A stretch of DNA of 64,000 bases, from the NCBI GenBank assembly GCA_023091665.1, contig JALJCQ010000001.1:2480001-2544000 (forward strand), written 5' to 3'. The position numbers and the translations under genes were made by a program. Of this stretch, positions 63,991-64,000 are shown in pieces; the stretch's first letter is position 1, and every line of letters starts with the position of its first letter. A model generated the notes under the pieces. The model made no database searches and was not told the origin of the DNA. It worked only from the letters and a program-made list of their open reading frames with translations. This DNA comes from Pythium myriotylum. Taxonomy: Eukaryota > Oomycota > Peronosporomycetes > Pythiales > Pythiaceae.

Positions 63991-64000
63991 GCACCGCTGG

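Overview
This window is nuclear DNA of an oomycete (water mould; Phytophthora/Pythium sensu lato lineage). The evidence is 18 elicitin or elicitin-like genes (a family known mainly from oomycetes), compact genes with 43-86 nt GT-AG introns, oomycete-type initiator elements (CATTC..CAA.TT cores) about 40-80 bp upstream of elicitin ATGs, and flagellar genes (BBS4, a p25-alpha protein). Genus and species cannot be fixed from the sequence alone. I recognised no rRNA, tRNA, CRISPR array or intact transposon.

Layout. 1-2 kb: two elicitin-like genes with Thr/Pro-rich, probably GPI-anchored tails; the first runs off the window edge. 2.5-19 kb: single-copy housekeeping genes. These are an unrecognised helical protein, a mitochondrial BCKDK/PDK-type kinase, a beta-sandwich/ankyrin protein, a GST-like protein, a CHY/RING ubiquitin ligase (RCHY1 type), a tandem WW protein, a TORTIFOLIA1/SPIRAL2-like microtubule protein and a CBM9-like protein. 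19-44 kb: an elicitin array of 16 small intronless genes, almost entirely built of recent duplications. It contains a 3,521-bp tandem unit, four inverted gene pairs (one nested in a ~7-kb imperfect palindrome) and an ~3.2-kb direct duplication. 44-59.6 kb: a frameshifted WrbA-type pseudogene, a p25-alpha gene, a Tweety-family membrane protein, endonuclease V, an unrecognised protein, BBS4, a cyclic-nucleotide-binding/RGS fusion, a Golgin A7/ERF4 protein and BMS1. 59.6-64 kb: gene-poor sequence with an ~850-bp palindrome just after BMS1 and two decayed BMS1 fragments on the opposite strand.

How it fits together. Elicitins are small secreted six-cysteine proteins that bind sterols and lipids; oomycetes of this group cannot make sterols, so a multicopy array plausibly raises dosage of secreted lipid carriers. 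The array has five mature-protein types. Copies usually sit head-to-head or tail-to-tail, and most duplicated blocks keep only the CDS plus core promoter, with different upstream DNA. ELI-6 looks like a hybrid made by unequal crossing-over inside the coding sequence, and ELI-8/9 look like signal-peptide/mature-domain mosaics, so recombination and gene conversion appear active. Exon structures were derived by hand from splice signals, reading frame and family alignment; they are internally consistent but not supported by transcripts.
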